This document shows positions 52,296 through 61,411 of a stretch of DNA of 64,000 nt, piece after piece. The notes beneath the pieces are model-generated. The model had not been told where the DNA came from. It ran no database searches and was given only the letters and a program-made list of their open reading frames with translations. Every line of letters starts with the position of its first letter. Position 1 is the stretch's first letter. This DNA is from Streptomyces chartreusis NRRL 3882 (GTDB taxonomy: Bacteria > Actinomycetota > Actinomycetes > Streptomycetales > Streptomycetaceae). The DNA lies in contig NZ_LT963352.1 in assembly GCF_900236475.1 (NCBI RefSeq), positions 8,093,001 to 8,157,000 of the forward strand, written 5' to 3'. Made by a program: the position numbers and the translations under genes.

Positions 52296-52330
52296 GGTTG
52301 CGGAGGAGAGCCGCTCGCTCCTCCGCAACC
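52296..52330 (-). terminator. 13-bp stem terminator of the glycosidase operon
   Basis: GGTTGCGGAGGAG pairs perfectly with CTCCTCCGCAACC around a 9-base loop. It begins 20 bases after the glycosidase stop codon. Together with the neighbouring hairpin it should strongly terminate the sugar-transport operon. Confidence 0.8.
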
Positions 52331-52349
52331 GCTCCCGTCAGCGTGCGCT

Positions 52350-54902
52350 TCAGCCCACGACCCGGCCCAGCTCGATCCGGTCGATGTTCGGCGCCCAGGC
52401 GCTCGCGTTGCCGAACGTCACCTTGTTCGTACCCTTCGCCAGATCGACGGGGACGCCGACGGTCCAGTAGTCGTCCCAGCTCCAGGTGTTCTTGAAGGTG
52501 ACCCGCACCGGGTCCGCGGACCCGACCGTGATGTCCGCCGTACGGGACATGATGTCCGTGTTGTAGGCGTGGCCGTTGTCCCGGCGGTCGTTGTGCGCGT
52601 AGTGGACGACCAGCAGATAGCGGCCGGACCGGGGCACCTCCACAGGGAACTCGGCGGTGCTGGAGGGGCTGTTGCCGAGCCAGCCGATGTACGAGCCGGC
52701 GGACGCGTGCGGGGAGTCGACGAGCTTGGCCCCGCCGGCCAGCGTGGCCGAGGCGCCCTCGTAGGAGAGGGTGCCGGCGGTCGAGCCGTCGCCGGAGACG
52801 TCGAGGGAGCGGACGGCGGAGTGGCCCGACGTCATCGCGATCCGGTTGTTGCCCGCGACCAGGTAGAGCCGCAGCGGGCGGCCGGGCGCGGCCGTGACCG
52901 TCTCCCCGTGCAGCGAGAGCTTCACGGCCGCCGAGGCCCGCGGCACCACCGTGTAGTAGCCGTCGCGCGGGGCGTAGACGTCGAACACCGCCTTGTCACC
53001 GGAGCGCAGGACCAGGGAGCCCGTGCCCACACCGGCCGACGAGGTGTAGTCGTACGACGGCTTGCCGCTGATGTCCGCCAGCGTGGCCTCGTAGGAGGCG
53101 GCGGGCGCGCCCGTCCGGCTGGTGAGGTCGATCCGGTCCAGGGTGACCTCGGCGTCGCCCTTGGACAGGGTCAGCTGGTGCGTGCCCGCCTTCAGCTGGA
53201 CACGGACGTCCTTCTTGGCGCGGTACGTCCAGTTCTCCGTCGAGGGGTAGGTGACCGTCACCGGGTCGCCGCCGTCGACCGACAGCTTCTGCGTGGCGGG
53301 GCCGCCGGACTGGTTGCCGTAGAGGATCGCCAGGTCGTACGTGCCGTCCTTCGGTACCGTCACGGAGAAGGCGACCTTGCTGCCGGGCTGGTTGAGCGAG
53401 CCGACGTCCTTGGTGCCGGAGGCCGCGTAGCCGTTGGCGTTCTGGACCGTGCCCTGCGTGTAGACCTTGCCGTCGGTGATGGCCGCGTCCTCGGCCTCGT
53501 ACGACGCCGACCAGGGGACGGAGGCGGCGGACGGGGTGCCCGAGCCGCCGGGGGTGAGCACGACCCGGTACGCCGACATCTTGTGCAGACCGCGCAGCGG
53601 GACGGTCACCGAACCGTCGTCCGCGACCTTCACCTTGGTGCGCGCCAGGACCTGCGGCGCCGCGTGCTGCCCCTCGTATCCGGACCAGGCGGCCTCGGCC
53701 ACCGTCGCGGTGACCGTACGGCCGAACACCGACCGGGGGACGCCTCGCACGACCACGTCCGAGTCACCCGCGGAGCCGCCCAGCAGGACCTGCGCCTGGC
53801 GGCGGGAGGTGTCGAGGGAGGCGAGCCCCTGGAGGGTGTCGATGGTGTTGGGCTGCGGCGGCGTCACCTTCACGGTGTCGCCGGTCATGCCCGCGTACCA
53901 GCGGAACAGCCACCAGCCGCCGTTGGGGATGTTCGACCGCACGACCTGGCCGCTGAGGTTGCCGGCGGCGTCCCAGTAGGCCATGTTCGCGTACACCTTG
54001 TTGCGCTCGAACATCGAGATCCACTGCACGAGCTGCCCGGGCACGGACAGGTCGCGGCGGTTGGCGTACTCGTCGATGTTGATCTTCAGCGGGGCGATGC
54101 CCGCCTCGCGCTCCAGCTCGCGGTAATCGTCGTAGTGCGCCTGGAAGTCGCGCAGCGAGCCGGAGCCCAGCTCGTGCCAGGTCATCACCTGGGGCAGCAC
54201 GTTCTCCCGCTTGGCGAAGGCGAGGAAGTCCTTCAACAGGCGGGTGTGGTAGGCGGCTTCGTTGGGGCCGGCGATCCGTGCGTCCGGGTCGATCGCGCGG
54301 ATGCGGTGGTACACCGTCTTCCAGTCCTTGAAGAACCGGTCACGGTTCTTCTCGTACTGGGCCTGGTCGGCGACGTCGAGCTTGTACCAGATCTGGTCGG
54401 GCTCGTTGAACGGGATGTAGACGAAGCGGTCGCTGTTCGGGTCGGCCGAGACCTCCTTGGCGATCTTGTCGACCTTGGGGAGGTAGTCGTCGATGCCGAG
54501 GTCCTCGTACGGCCACTTGGCGTAGATGTCCTGCATCATCACGTTGATCTCGCCGCCGCCGTTGCGGAAGAACGACTTCGAGACGGTGAGCGCGTCGCCG
54601 TTGGGGTGCTGGGCGCCGCCCTCCGGCTTCTGCGAGATGCTGGTGATCTTCAGCGGCTCCATCGCGGCGTCGCTGGGCACGCCGTCGTCACTGAGGCCGT
54701 ACAGCGAGCCGTTGGCGCCGAGCATCACCGGGCCCTCGGAGGCGTTGAGGTCGACGGTGAGGCGCTGTGGGTCGGCTGCCGCTGCCGCGTTGCCGGCTGC
54801 GGGGAGAGTGGCTGCCATGGCGGCTGCTCCAAGTAGTGCTGCAGTCAAGGCGGTTCCGGTACGAGATCTCGTACGGGCTCTCGCGCGGGCGGGGGTGATC
54901 AC
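52350..54902 (-). CDS. secreted glycoside hydrolase (clan GH-A-like) with CBM35-type modules
   Basis: An 850-residue exported enzyme. The signal peptide (arginine-rich start, AALLGAAAMAATLPAAGNAAAAA) is followed by a barrel with FVYIPFNEPDQIWYKLD (candidate acid/base Glu) and LKINIDEYANRRD (candidate nucleophile Glu), as in GH39-like clan A glycosidases. C-terminal beta-sandwich modules follow: a CBM35-like one (SYEAEDAAITDGKVY ... VTLDRIDL, about 455-600), a middle module, and another (TLSYEGASATLAGG ... NIDRIELGRVVG, about 705-850). GTG start, 16 bases after the permease stop with GGAGG. The polysaccharide target is unknown. Confidence 0.8.
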   Translation of the reverse strand: MITPARARARTRSRTGTALTAALLGAAAMAATLPAAGNAAAAADPQRLTVDLNASEGPVMLGANGSLYGLSDDGVPSDAAMEPLKITSISQKPEGGAQHPNGDALTVSKSFFRNGGGEINVMMQDIYAKWPYEDLGIDDYLPKVDKIAKEVSADPNSDRFVYIPFNEPDQIWYKLDVADQAQYEKNRDRFFKDWKTVYHRIRAIDPDARIAGPNEAAYHTRLLKDFLAFAKRENVLPQVMTWHELGSGSLRDFQAHYDDYRELEREAGIAPLKINIDEYANRRDLSVPGQLVQWISMFERNKVYANMAYWDAAGNLSGQVVRSNIPNGGWWLFRWYAGMTGDTVKVTPPQPNTIDTLQGLASLDTSRRQAQVLLGGSAGDSDVVVRGVPRSVFGRTVTATVAEAAWSGYEGQHAAPQVLARTKVKVADDGSVTVPLRGLHKMSAYRVVLTPGGSGTPSAASVPWSASYEAEDAAITDGKVYTQGTVQNANGYAASGTKDVGSLNQPGSKVAFSVTVPKDGTYDLAILYGNQSGGPATQKLSVDGGDPVTVTYPSTENWTYRAKKDVRVQLKAGTHQLTLSKGDAEVTLDRIDLTSRTGAPAASYEATLADISGKPSYDYTSSAGVGTGSLVLRSGDKAVFDVYAPRDGYYTVVPRASAAVKLSLHGETVTAAPGRPLRLYLVAGNNRIAMTSGHSAVRSLDVSGDGSTAGTLSYEGASATLAGGAKLVDSPHASAGSYIGWLGNSPSSTAEFPVEVPRSGRYLLVVHYAHNDRRDNGHAYNTDIMSRTADITVGSADPVRVTFKNTWSWDDYWTVGVPVDLAKGTNKVTFGNASAWAPNIDRIELGRVVG

Positions 54903-54918
54903 GCTGCTGGACCTCCAG

Positions 54919-55743
54919 TCACTTCACGGCTCCACTGGTGATTCCGGACACGATCTTTCGCTGGCCGACGAGGAACACGGCGACCATGGGCAGGCTCATC
55001 ACCACGACGTACGCGAAGACGAGATGCCAGTTGTTGAGGTAGAGCTGGGCGCTGGCGACCTGGTAGAGGTTGAGCGGCAGGGTCGCCCGCTCTCCGCCGC
55101 CGAGGACGAAGAACGCGTAGAAGATGTCGCTCCAGGCGTAGAGCATCACCATGATCGTCGCGGTGGCGATCACCGGCCGGAGCAGCGGCAGGACGATCCG
55201 CCAGAAGATGCGGGACGGGCTCGCCCCGTCCATCCGGGCCGCCTCCTCCAGCTCCATGGGGATGGCGCGGATGAAGCCGGTCATGAAGAAGATCGACGTC
55301 GACAGGTACATCCCGGTGTAGACGGCGATCATGCCGGGGCGGGTGTTCGACAGCCCCAGTTGCCGCAGCTCCATCACGATGGTGATGACGGCGGGCGGCA
55401 GCAGCAGTCCGCTGATGCACAGCGCGTACGCCGCCGAGACCAGCTTCGACGTGCGGCGGGCGAAGACCCACGCGGCGCCCGCGCCCAGGATCAGCACCAG
55501 CACCACCGAAGGCACCACGACCAGCAGCGAGTTGAGGAAGCCGCGCAGCATCTCGCCCTGGCCGACGGCGTCCGCGTAGTTGCTCGCGGGCTGCCAGTGC
55601 CGGGGCAGATCCAGGTTCGGCCTGATCGCCTCCGCCTGTGGCTTGGCCGAGGTGACGGCGACCAGCCACAGCGGCACGCCCACGGCCAGCGCGGCGAGCA
55701 GGACGACGAGGGAGGGGCGGCCGTACCGCCAGACCGCGGTCAC
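54919..55743 (-). CDS. carbohydrate ABC transporter permease, MalG type
   Basis: A 274-residue permease with six helices and the EAA loop ELEEAARMDGASPSRIFWRIVLPLLRP (about residues 180-206). The N-terminus (RYGRPSLVVLLAALAVGVPLWLVAVTSAKPQAE) is typical of MalG/CUT1. Its GTG start overlaps the stop of the MalF-type gene (GTGA), so the two are translationally coupled. No ATPase gene is present. In Streptomyces, CUT1 systems are usually energised by the shared ATPase MsiK, which is probably the case here. Confidence 0.92.
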   Translation of the reverse strand: MTAVWRYGRPSLVVLLAALAVGVPLWLVAVTSAKPQAEAIRPNLDLPRHWQPASNYADAVGQGEMLRGFLNSLLVVVPSVVLVLILGAGAAWVFARRTSKLVSAAYALCISGLLLPPAVITIVMELRQLGLSNTRPGMIAVYTGMYLSTSIFFMTGFIRAIPMELEEAARMDGASPSRIFWRIVLPLLRPVIATATIMVMLYAWSDIFYAFFVLGGGERATLPLNLYQVASAQLYLNNWHLVFAYVVVMSLPMVAVFLVGQRKIVSGITSGAVK

Positions 55744-56663
55744 AGCATCTGCTCCCTTCGCCGGAGCCCCACGACCAGCGGGATCGCCACGGCGACGACC
55801 ACCAGGAACAGGACGAGGCTCATGGCGGAGGCCTGCGCGTACAGGCCCTGCCCGAAGATCCGGAACATGTAGATGTTGAAGACCTCCGTGGAGGCCGCGG
55901 GGCCGCCGCCGGTCGTGGCCTGCACGATGTCGAAGGTGTTCATCGAACCGATCAGCGCGGTCGTGACGTTGAAGGTGACGGCCGGCGCGAGCATCGGCCA
56001 GCGCACGGACCAGAAGGTCCGCCAGGGCCCCGCGCCGTCGCACTTCGCGGCCTCCAGCATCTCGCCGGGGATGCCCTTGAGCCCGGCCAGATAGATCAGC
56101 ATCGCCAGGCCCATCCACTTCCACCCGTGGATGAGCGTGACGATCACCAGCGTCCAGGTCGTCGAGCCCAGCCACGGGACGTCCGCGCCCAGGACGGAGT
56201 TGACCGCCCCGTCCTGGTCGAGCAGCGCCTGGAAGACGTATCCGGTCGCGAGCGCCGAGATCAGCACCGGCAGGAAGAAGACGGCACGGAAGAACCGGTT
56301 GAAGCGGCTGTCGTCCTCCAGCAGCAGTGCCAGCACGAGCCCGAAGCCGTTCTGGAACAACGCCGCCAGCAGCGCGTACACCAGGGTCGTACGGATCGCC
56401 CGCAGCAGCGAGCCGTCCTCGGCGATGGTGCGGAAGTTGTCCAGGCCCGTGAAGGCGATGTCCGCGTGGTACGAGGACCAGTTGGTGAACGGGTAGTAGA
56501 AGTTCAGCAGGCTGGGCACCAGGAAGAAGCCCGCGAAGACCGCGATGGCGGGGAGCGCGAACCACCAGGGGTGGTGCACGGCGGCGCGCGGGAGCCGTCC
56601 CACTCCCTTCTGCGCGCCGTGTGCGGCCGGCTGCTTGCGCGTACGTACGACCGTGTCCGCCAT
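55740..56663 (-). CDS. carbohydrate ABC transporter permease, MalF/UgpA type
   Basis: A 307-residue permease. Six helices begin with HPWWFALPAIAVFAGFFLVPSLLNFYYPFTNWSSY. The EAA loop is PGEMLEAAKCDGAGPWRTFWSVRWPMLAP (about residues 205-233). It forms the channel with the MalG-type partner, and the binding-protein gene ends two bases upstream. Compact spacing across all three transporter genes indicates one transcript. Confidence 0.92.
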   Translation of the reverse strand: MADTVVRTRKQPAAHGAQKGVGRLPRAAVHHPWWFALPAIAVFAGFFLVPSLLNFYYPFTNWSSYHADIAFTGLDNFRTIAEDGSLLRAIRTTLVYALLAALFQNGFGLVLALLLEDDSRFNRFFRAVFFLPVLISALATGYVFQALLDQDGAVNSVLGADVPWLGSTTWTLVIVTLIHGWKWMGLAMLIYLAGLKGIPGEMLEAAKCDGAGPWRTFWSVRWPMLAPAVTFNVTTALIGSMNTFDIVQATTGGGPAASTEVFNIYMFRIFGQGLYAQASAMSLVLFLVVVAVAIPLVVGLRRREQML

Positions 56664-56665
56664 GG

Positions 56666-57997
56666 TCAGAACCCGGGAGCGCCCTGGGCCTTGGCCACCT
56701 GCGCGAACTGGTCCTGGATCGCCTGCGCGACCTGCTGCGGGCTCTTCTTGCCGAAGATCATGTCGGCCAGGTAGAGGTGGGTGTCGGGGGCGACGATCGC
56801 CTTGGCCTGGAAGACGCCGATGGCCTTGGGCAGGGCCGCCACCTGGGCCTTGGACGTCTCGGGCAGTCCGCCGGGGGTGGGCACGGACGGCTGCACGGAC
56901 GGGATCTTCATCGTCTTGATGTAGTCCGGGTAGTCCGGTCCGAGCCAGAAGGCGAGGAACTGCCGGGCCGCGTTCTGCCGCTTCTCGTCACCGGTCTTGA
57001 AGGCGACGACACCGTTGGTCTGGTCGGGGGAGTACAGGCCGGTGGCCGAGGAGTTGGCGACCGGGAACCAGCCGATCTTCTTGTCGATCTCGGCGGTGGA
57101 GTACTTGGCCTGCAACTGGCTCTGGAAGGACGTGACGTTGAGGACCATGCCGACGTCGCCCTTCCACAGCGCGTCGGCCTGCCCGGTGAAGGTACCCGTC
57201 CGGTAGTTCTTCTGGGCGAGCCCGGCGTCGAGCAGCTTCTCCTTGTACTTCTTGATCGCGCCGACGACGACCGGGTCGGTCCACTTCTTCTTGTTCCGGT
57301 TCAGGTCCGCCCACCACTGCCGGTCGAGGTCGGTGAGCTGGACCTGCATCTGCCACTGGAGCGGCCACTTGTCGCCGCCGGCCTCGTAGAAGGCGGCCGC
57401 GTCGGTCTTGTCGACGACCTTGTGGCCGAGGGCGAGCAACTCGTCGTAGGACGTGGGGAAGTCCTTCTCGGTCAGTCCGGCCCGCTCGAAGACGTCCTTG
57501 TTGTAGTAGACGCCCAGCATGGCGGGGCTGGTGACGATCGCCGCGTACCGCTTGCCGTCGATGACGCCGAGGGACCTCTCGGTGTCGCCGAGCTTGGAGA
57601 CCCACGGTTCGCCGTCGAGGGTGAGGAGGTTCTGCTTCGGCTGGACGAACGGCAGCGTGGAGATGGACGGCTGCCAGAACATCAGGTCGGGGCGGTCGCC
57701 GGAGGCGAGCTTCGTAGGCACGTTCTGCTCGTAGAGGTCCGGGATCGCCTGGGTGTCGACCTGGGCGCCGGTGGCCTTCTCGAAGGCATCGATGACCTGC
57801 TTCGGCGCGTTCACCGTGTTCTGCGCGGTCCACATGGTCAGCTTCACACCGTCCAGCCGGGCGGTCGGGTTCACCGCCGTCTGCTCGGCGTCCGAACCGT
57901 CCGAACCGGAGCCCCCGGCGGTGGGGTCGCTGCACGCGGTGGCGGCCAGGCCGACGGCGCATATCAGCGCCAGGGCGGGGAGAGCTCTTCTCTTCAT
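56666..57997 (-). CDS. sugar-binding lipoprotein, solute-binding family 1
   Basis: A 443-residue extracellular binding protein. The signal MKRRALPALALICAVGLAATAC ends in a lipobox Cys at residue 22. The mature protein has the family 1 (CUT1) pattern: KLTMWTAQNTVNAPKQVIDAFEKATGAQVD, LYEQNVPTKLASGDRPDLMFWQPS, MLGVYYNKDVFERAGL, ALWKGDVGMVLNVTSF, NAARQFLAFWLGPDYPDYI. The ligand is likely an oligosaccharide released by the neighbouring secreted enzymes. ATG with GAAAGG upstream. The LacI gene lies just upstream on the same strand. Confidence 0.92.
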   Translation of the reverse strand: MKRRALPALALICAVGLAATACSDPTAGGSGSDGSDAEQTAVNPTARLDGVKLTMWTAQNTVNAPKQVIDAFEKATGAQVDTQAIPDLYEQNVPTKLASGDRPDLMFWQPSISTLPFVQPKQNLLTLDGEPWVSKLGDTERSLGVIDGKRYAAIVTSPAMLGVYYNKDVFERAGLTEKDFPTSYDELLALGHKVVDKTDAAAFYEAGGDKWPLQWQMQVQLTDLDRQWWADLNRNKKKWTDPVVVGAIKKYKEKLLDAGLAQKNYRTGTFTGQADALWKGDVGMVLNVTSFQSQLQAKYSTAEIDKKIGWFPVANSSATGLYSPDQTNGVVAFKTGDEKRQNAARQFLAFWLGPDYPDYIKTMKIPSVQPSVPTPGGLPETSKAQVAALPKAIGVFQAKAIVAPDTHLYLADMIFGKKSPQQVAQAIQDQFAQVAKAQGAPGF

Positions 57998-58065
57998 CTC
58001 GTGCCTTTCGGAGCAGGCGGTGCGGTTCGGAAAGCGGGACTCACAACTTCCGGGGTCGTTCGGGC

Positions 58066-58095
58066 GGTTCAGGCGTCGGTGGTTCAGGCGTCGGC
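58066..58095. repeat. 15-bp tandem duplication over the LacI stop codon
   Basis: GGTTCAGGCGTCGG is repeated back to back (units at 58066 and 58081, differing only in the 15th base). The second copy carries the LacI stop codon TGA on the minus strand and the first repeats it 15 bases downstream, so the terminal codons are duplicated. Confidence 0.7.
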
Positions 58096-59121
58096 GGGCG
58101 GTGGCCCCGAGCTCTCCCGCACCACCAGTTCCGGCACGGACACGGGGTGCGGGGCGACCGGCGCCGACTCCTCCAGCACGCCGTGCAGCAGGGCGAACGC
58201 GGACCGCCCGAGGCCGGTGAAGTCCAGGCGTACGGTCGTCAGGGACGGGGTGAGGAAGGCGGAGTGCGGGGCGTCGTCGAAACCGGCCACGCTGATCTCG
58301 CCCGGCACCGAGCGGCCGGCCTCGTGCAGGGCGCGCAGCACGCCGAGCGCGAGGTCGTCGTTGCCGCACAGGATGGCGGTGACGGACGGGTCCTTCGCCA
58401 GCTTCAGCCCGGCCGCGTGACCGCCCGCCGGCCCCCAACTGCTCTGCACGGGGCGGGGTTCCGGGGCGCCGGCCTCCTTCAGCGCCTGCCGCCAGCCGCC
58501 GGTGCGGGCGCTGGTGCGGCGGGTGCTGGACGGGATGGCCACGTAGTGCACGGTCTCGTGGCCGAGGGAGAGCAGATGGCGGGTCGCCTGGTAAGCGGCC
58601 TCGCGGTCGTCCGCCCACACCCACGGGCGGTCGCCGCCGGGCGGGGTCGCCGGGGTCTCGACCACGCCCACCACCGGCAGCCCGGCGGGCACCGCCCCCA
58701 GCGCCCGGACACCCGCCGGATCGTAGGCGATCACGACGATCCCGCCGCCCGCGTCCGCCGCGCGCTGCACCTCGGCGGCGACGGCCGCGTCCTCGGCGGA
58801 TTCCAGGACCCCGATCCCGACGGCGTACGACGCCGCGCGGGCGGCCTCCTCGATGCCCTGGAGGATCGAGGCGTAGCCGTAGTGGGTGGTGTTCGCGGTG
58901 AGCACGGTCACGGCCCGGCTGCGCCCGCTGGCCAGGGCGAGGGCGGTCGCGTTGCGGCGGAAGCCCAGCTCGTCGATGGCGGCGAGCACCCGCTCCCGGG
59001 TGGACGGCCGGACGCTGGGATGGCCGTTGATCACCCGGGAGACCGTCTGGTACGAGACCCCCGCGGCGGTGGCGACGTCCCTGATGCTCGCCGGGCGCCT
59101 TGTGTGACCGGTCACATTCAT
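58084..59121 (-). CDS. LacI family regulator of the galactoside/ABC locus
   Basis: A 345-residue repressor. HTH and hinge: ASIRDVATAAGVSYQTVSRVINGHPSVRPSTRERVLAAIDELGFRRNATALALASGRS (about residues 11-68). The sugar-binding core ends SVAGFDDAPHSAFLTPSLTTVRLDFTGLGRSAFALL. ATG 59121 (MNVTGHT) is chosen; a GTG nine codons upstream in frame is possible. Two perfect TGTGACCGGTCACA operators sit at and inside its start, and the alpha-galactosidase gene diverges from it, so it probably controls itself, the ABC genes downstream and the alpha-galactosidase. Confidence 0.92.
   Translation of the reverse strand: MNVTGHTRRPASIRDVATAAGVSYQTVSRVINGHPSVRPSTRERVLAAIDELGFRRNATALALASGRSRAVTVLTANTTHYGYASILQGIEEAARAASYAVGIGVLESAEDAAVAAEVQRAADAGGGIVVIAYDPAGVRALGAVPAGLPVVGVVETPATPPGGDRPWVWADDREAAYQATRHLLSLGHETVHYVAIPSSTRRTSARTGGWRQALKEAGAPEPRPVQSSWGPAGGHAAGLKLAKDPSVTAILCGNDDLALGVLRALHEAGRSVPGEISVAGFDDAPHSAFLTPSLTTVRLDFTGLGRSAFALLHGVLEESAPVAPHPVSVPELVVRESSGPPPADA
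59103..59116. promoter_or_regulatory. LacI operator 1 (inside the LacI coding start)
   Basis: TGTGACCGGTCACA is a perfect 14-bp palindrome. It coincides with LacI codons 2-7 (residues VTGH at 3-6), so the operator is also protein-coding. Confidence 0.85.
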
Positions 59122-59129
59122 GCGAGGAT

Positions 59130-59143
59130 TGTGACCGGTCACA
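59130..59143. promoter_or_regulatory. LacI operator 2
   Basis: An identical TGTGACCGGTCACA, 27 bases (nine codons) from the first. It lies upstream of the LacI ATG and 85 bases before the alpha-galactosidase TTG. Both copies sit on the same face of the helix within about half a turn, suiting cooperative binding. Confidence 0.85.
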
Positions 59144-59227
59144 CTTGGGTCGTCAAGAGACCGTAACGAGGGATTCACGCGGACCTCCGCTCCCCGACGA
59201 CGGGACGAGGTCAGGAGGGGGAGCACC

Positions 59228-61360
59228 TTGACCGGCACGGCGGATGCGGCGCACACGGCCTCCAAGCAGCGCCAGGACGAGTTCACTTGGGGGCATCAGG
59301 CCCTTCGGGCCGACTTCGCCGTCGCCGCCGACGGAACCCTGCGGCTGGTCCGCCTGGCCCACTCCGACGACGATCGCCCCGCCGCCCCGCACTCCGCGCT
59401 CCCACTCGTGGAGCTCACCGCTCTGGGGCACGGCAGCGGCTGGTCCGGACCCCGCTTCACCGGCACGGCCTTCGGCGCCCGGCTCGCCCACCGGACCCAC
59501 CGCACGGACAGACGCGACGGCTGGGACCGGCTCACGGTCGAACTCCACGACCCCGGCACCGGATTGACGGCCTTCGTCGAGCTCACCTCACCCACCGGCG
59601 TGCCCGTCCTCCGCTCCCGCGTCCGGTTGCGCAACGAGGGCCGCGAGCCGCTGGTCGTCCAGTCCGTCAGCAGCCTCCTGCTCGGCGGCCTGCCCGCCCC
59701 GGACACCCTCGACGTCCACCGGGCCCGCAACGACTGGCTCGCCGAGTGCCGTTGGTACGCCGAGCCGCTGCGCGCCGCCGTCGCCGACATCCACGTCGAC
59801 GTCCACGAGCACGACAGCCGGGCCGCCCTGGCCCTCACCGGGCGCGGCAGCTGGCCCACCGACGGCCATCTGGCCATGGGAGCGCTGACGGAACGCGGCG
59901 GCGGCCGGGCCTGGGCGTGGCAGGTCGAATCCCCGGCCGGCTGGCGCTGGGACGTGGGTGAACGCGCACACGGCAGCTACCTGGCGCTGAACGGCCCCAC
60001 CGACGCCGAACACCAGTGGCGGGTCCGGCTCGCCCCGGGCGAGGAGTTCACCACCGTGCCCGGTGCCCTGGCGCTCGGCGCCGACCTCGACGCGGCGATC
60101 GGTGCCCTGACCTCCTACCGCCGGGCGATCCGCCGCCCGCACCCGGACCACACCGCCCTCCCCGTCGTCTTCAACGACTACATGAACACCCTGATGGGCG
60201 ACCCGACCACGGCCAAGCTGCTGCCGCTCATCGACGCCGCCGCGGACGCCGGCGCCGAGTACTTCTGCATCGACTCGGGCTGGTACGACGACGACACCCG
60301 GGGCTGGTGGGACAGCGTCGGCGCCTGGCAGCCCTCGCCCCGCCGCTTCCCCGACGGCGGCATCCAGGCCGTCCTGGACCGGATCCGGGAGCGCGGGATG
60401 GTGCCCGGGCTGTGGCTGGAGCCGGAAGTCGTCGGGGTGCGCAGTCCCGTCGCGGCCGAGCTGCCGCCCGAGGCGTTCTTCCAGCGCGACGGGGTGCGCC
60501 TGACCGAACAGGGCCGCCACCAGCTCGACCTGCGGCACCCGGCCGCCCGCGCCCACCTCGACAAGACCGTGGACCGGATCGTCGGCGACTGGGGCGTGGG
60601 CTACCTCAAGCTGGACTACAACATCGTGGTCGACCCCGGGACCCGGGCCCCCGGCGACCTCGCTCCGGGGGCCGGGCTGCTGGGCCACGCCCACGCCTAC
60701 CTGGACTGGCTGTCCGGCGTGCTGGACCGTCACCCCGGACTCGTCGTGGAGAACTGCGCCTCGGGCGGCATGCGCATGGACGGCGCCACCCTCGCCGTCG
60801 CCCAGCTCCAGTCCACCAGCGACCAGCAGGACCCCCTGCGCTACCCGCCCATCGCCGCCGCCGCGCCGACCGCGGTCCCGCCCGAACAGGGCGCTGTCTG
60901 GGCCTATCCGCAGCCCGGCTTCGACGACGACCTGATCACCACCACCCTCGGCGGGGCACTGCTCGGCCGCATCCACCTCTCGGGCCATCTCAACCGCATG
61001 TCGGAACACCAACTGGCCCTCGTACGGGATGCCGTCGCGGTCTACAAGTCGATCCGCGGGGACCTCGCGCGGTCTCTGCCCTTCTGGCCGCTCGGACTGC
61101 CCGGCTGGACGGACGAGTGGCTGGCCCTGGGGCTCGGGGTCCCCGGTGACCGCACGGCGTACCTCTCGGTCTGGCGACGCGGCGGACCGGCCGGACTCCG
61201 CGTCCCCGTCCGGCACCTGGCGGGCCGGACCGTCCGCGCGGACGTGCTGCACCCGTCCTCCGCGGAGGCGGGCCGGGCCGTCTGGGACGGGGACGGGCTG
61301 ACGGTGTCCGTGCCGCGCACGCCCGGTGCGCTGCTGATCCGGCTCACGCAGGACGGGTAG
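59228..61360 (+). CDS. alpha-galactosidase, GH36
   Basis: A 710-residue cytoplasmic enzyme releasing terminal alpha-galactose. An N-terminal beta-supersandwich precedes the TIM barrel. Family motifs are EYFCIDSGWYDD, GLWLEPEVV, YLKLDYN (nucleophile Asp463), VVENCASGGMRMD and STSDQQDP (acid/base Asp532). The start is TTG, supported by an AGGAGGGGGAG site at proper distance and lack of a better codon. There is no signal peptide, so substrates such as galactosyl-oligosaccharides must be imported, plausibly by the neighbouring ABC system. It is divergent from LacI, with shared operators. Confidence 0.92.
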   Translation: MTGTADAAHTASKQRQDEFTWGHQALRADFAVAADGTLRLVRLAHSDDDRPAAPHSALPLVELTALGHGSGWSGPRFTGTAFGARLAHRTHRTDRRDGWDRLTVELHDPGTGLTAFVELTSPTGVPVLRSRVRLRNEGREPLVVQSVSSLLLGGLPAPDTLDVHRARNDWLAECRWYAEPLRAAVADIHVDVHEHDSRAALALTGRGSWPTDGHLAMGALTERGGGRAWAWQVESPAGWRWDVGERAHGSYLALNGPTDAEHQWRVRLAPGEEFTTVPGALALGADLDAAIGALTSYRRAIRRPHPDHTALPVVFNDYMNTLMGDPTTAKLLPLIDAAADAGAEYFCIDSGWYDDDTRGWWDSVGAWQPSPRRFPDGGIQAVLDRIRERGMVPGLWLEPEVVGVRSPVAAELPPEAFFQRDGVRLTEQGRHQLDLRHPAARAHLDKTVDRIVGDWGVGYLKLDYNIVVDPGTRAPGDLAPGAGLLGHAHAYLDWLSGVLDRHPGLVVENCASGGMRMDGATLAVAQLQSTSDQQDPLRYPPIAAAAPTAVPPEQGAVWAYPQPGFDDDLITTTLGGALLGRIHLSGHLNRMSEHQLALVRDAVAVYKSIRGDLARSLPFWPLGLPGWTDEWLALGLGVPGDRTAYLSVWRRGGPAGLRVPVRHLAGRTVRADVLHPSSAEAGRAVWDGDGLTVSVPRTPGALLIRLTQDG

Positions 61361-61411
61361 GCGGAGCGCCGGCGGTTGGCGCTGCGCGGGCGGTCGGCGG
61401 CGCGCCGGGCG

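Noticed and set aside
52569..54836. Plus-strand ORF of about 755 codons opposite the secreted glycosidase
   Set aside because: The opposite strand has a signal peptide, enzyme motifs and CBM-like modules. This frame is Val/Arg/Gly-rich without domains.
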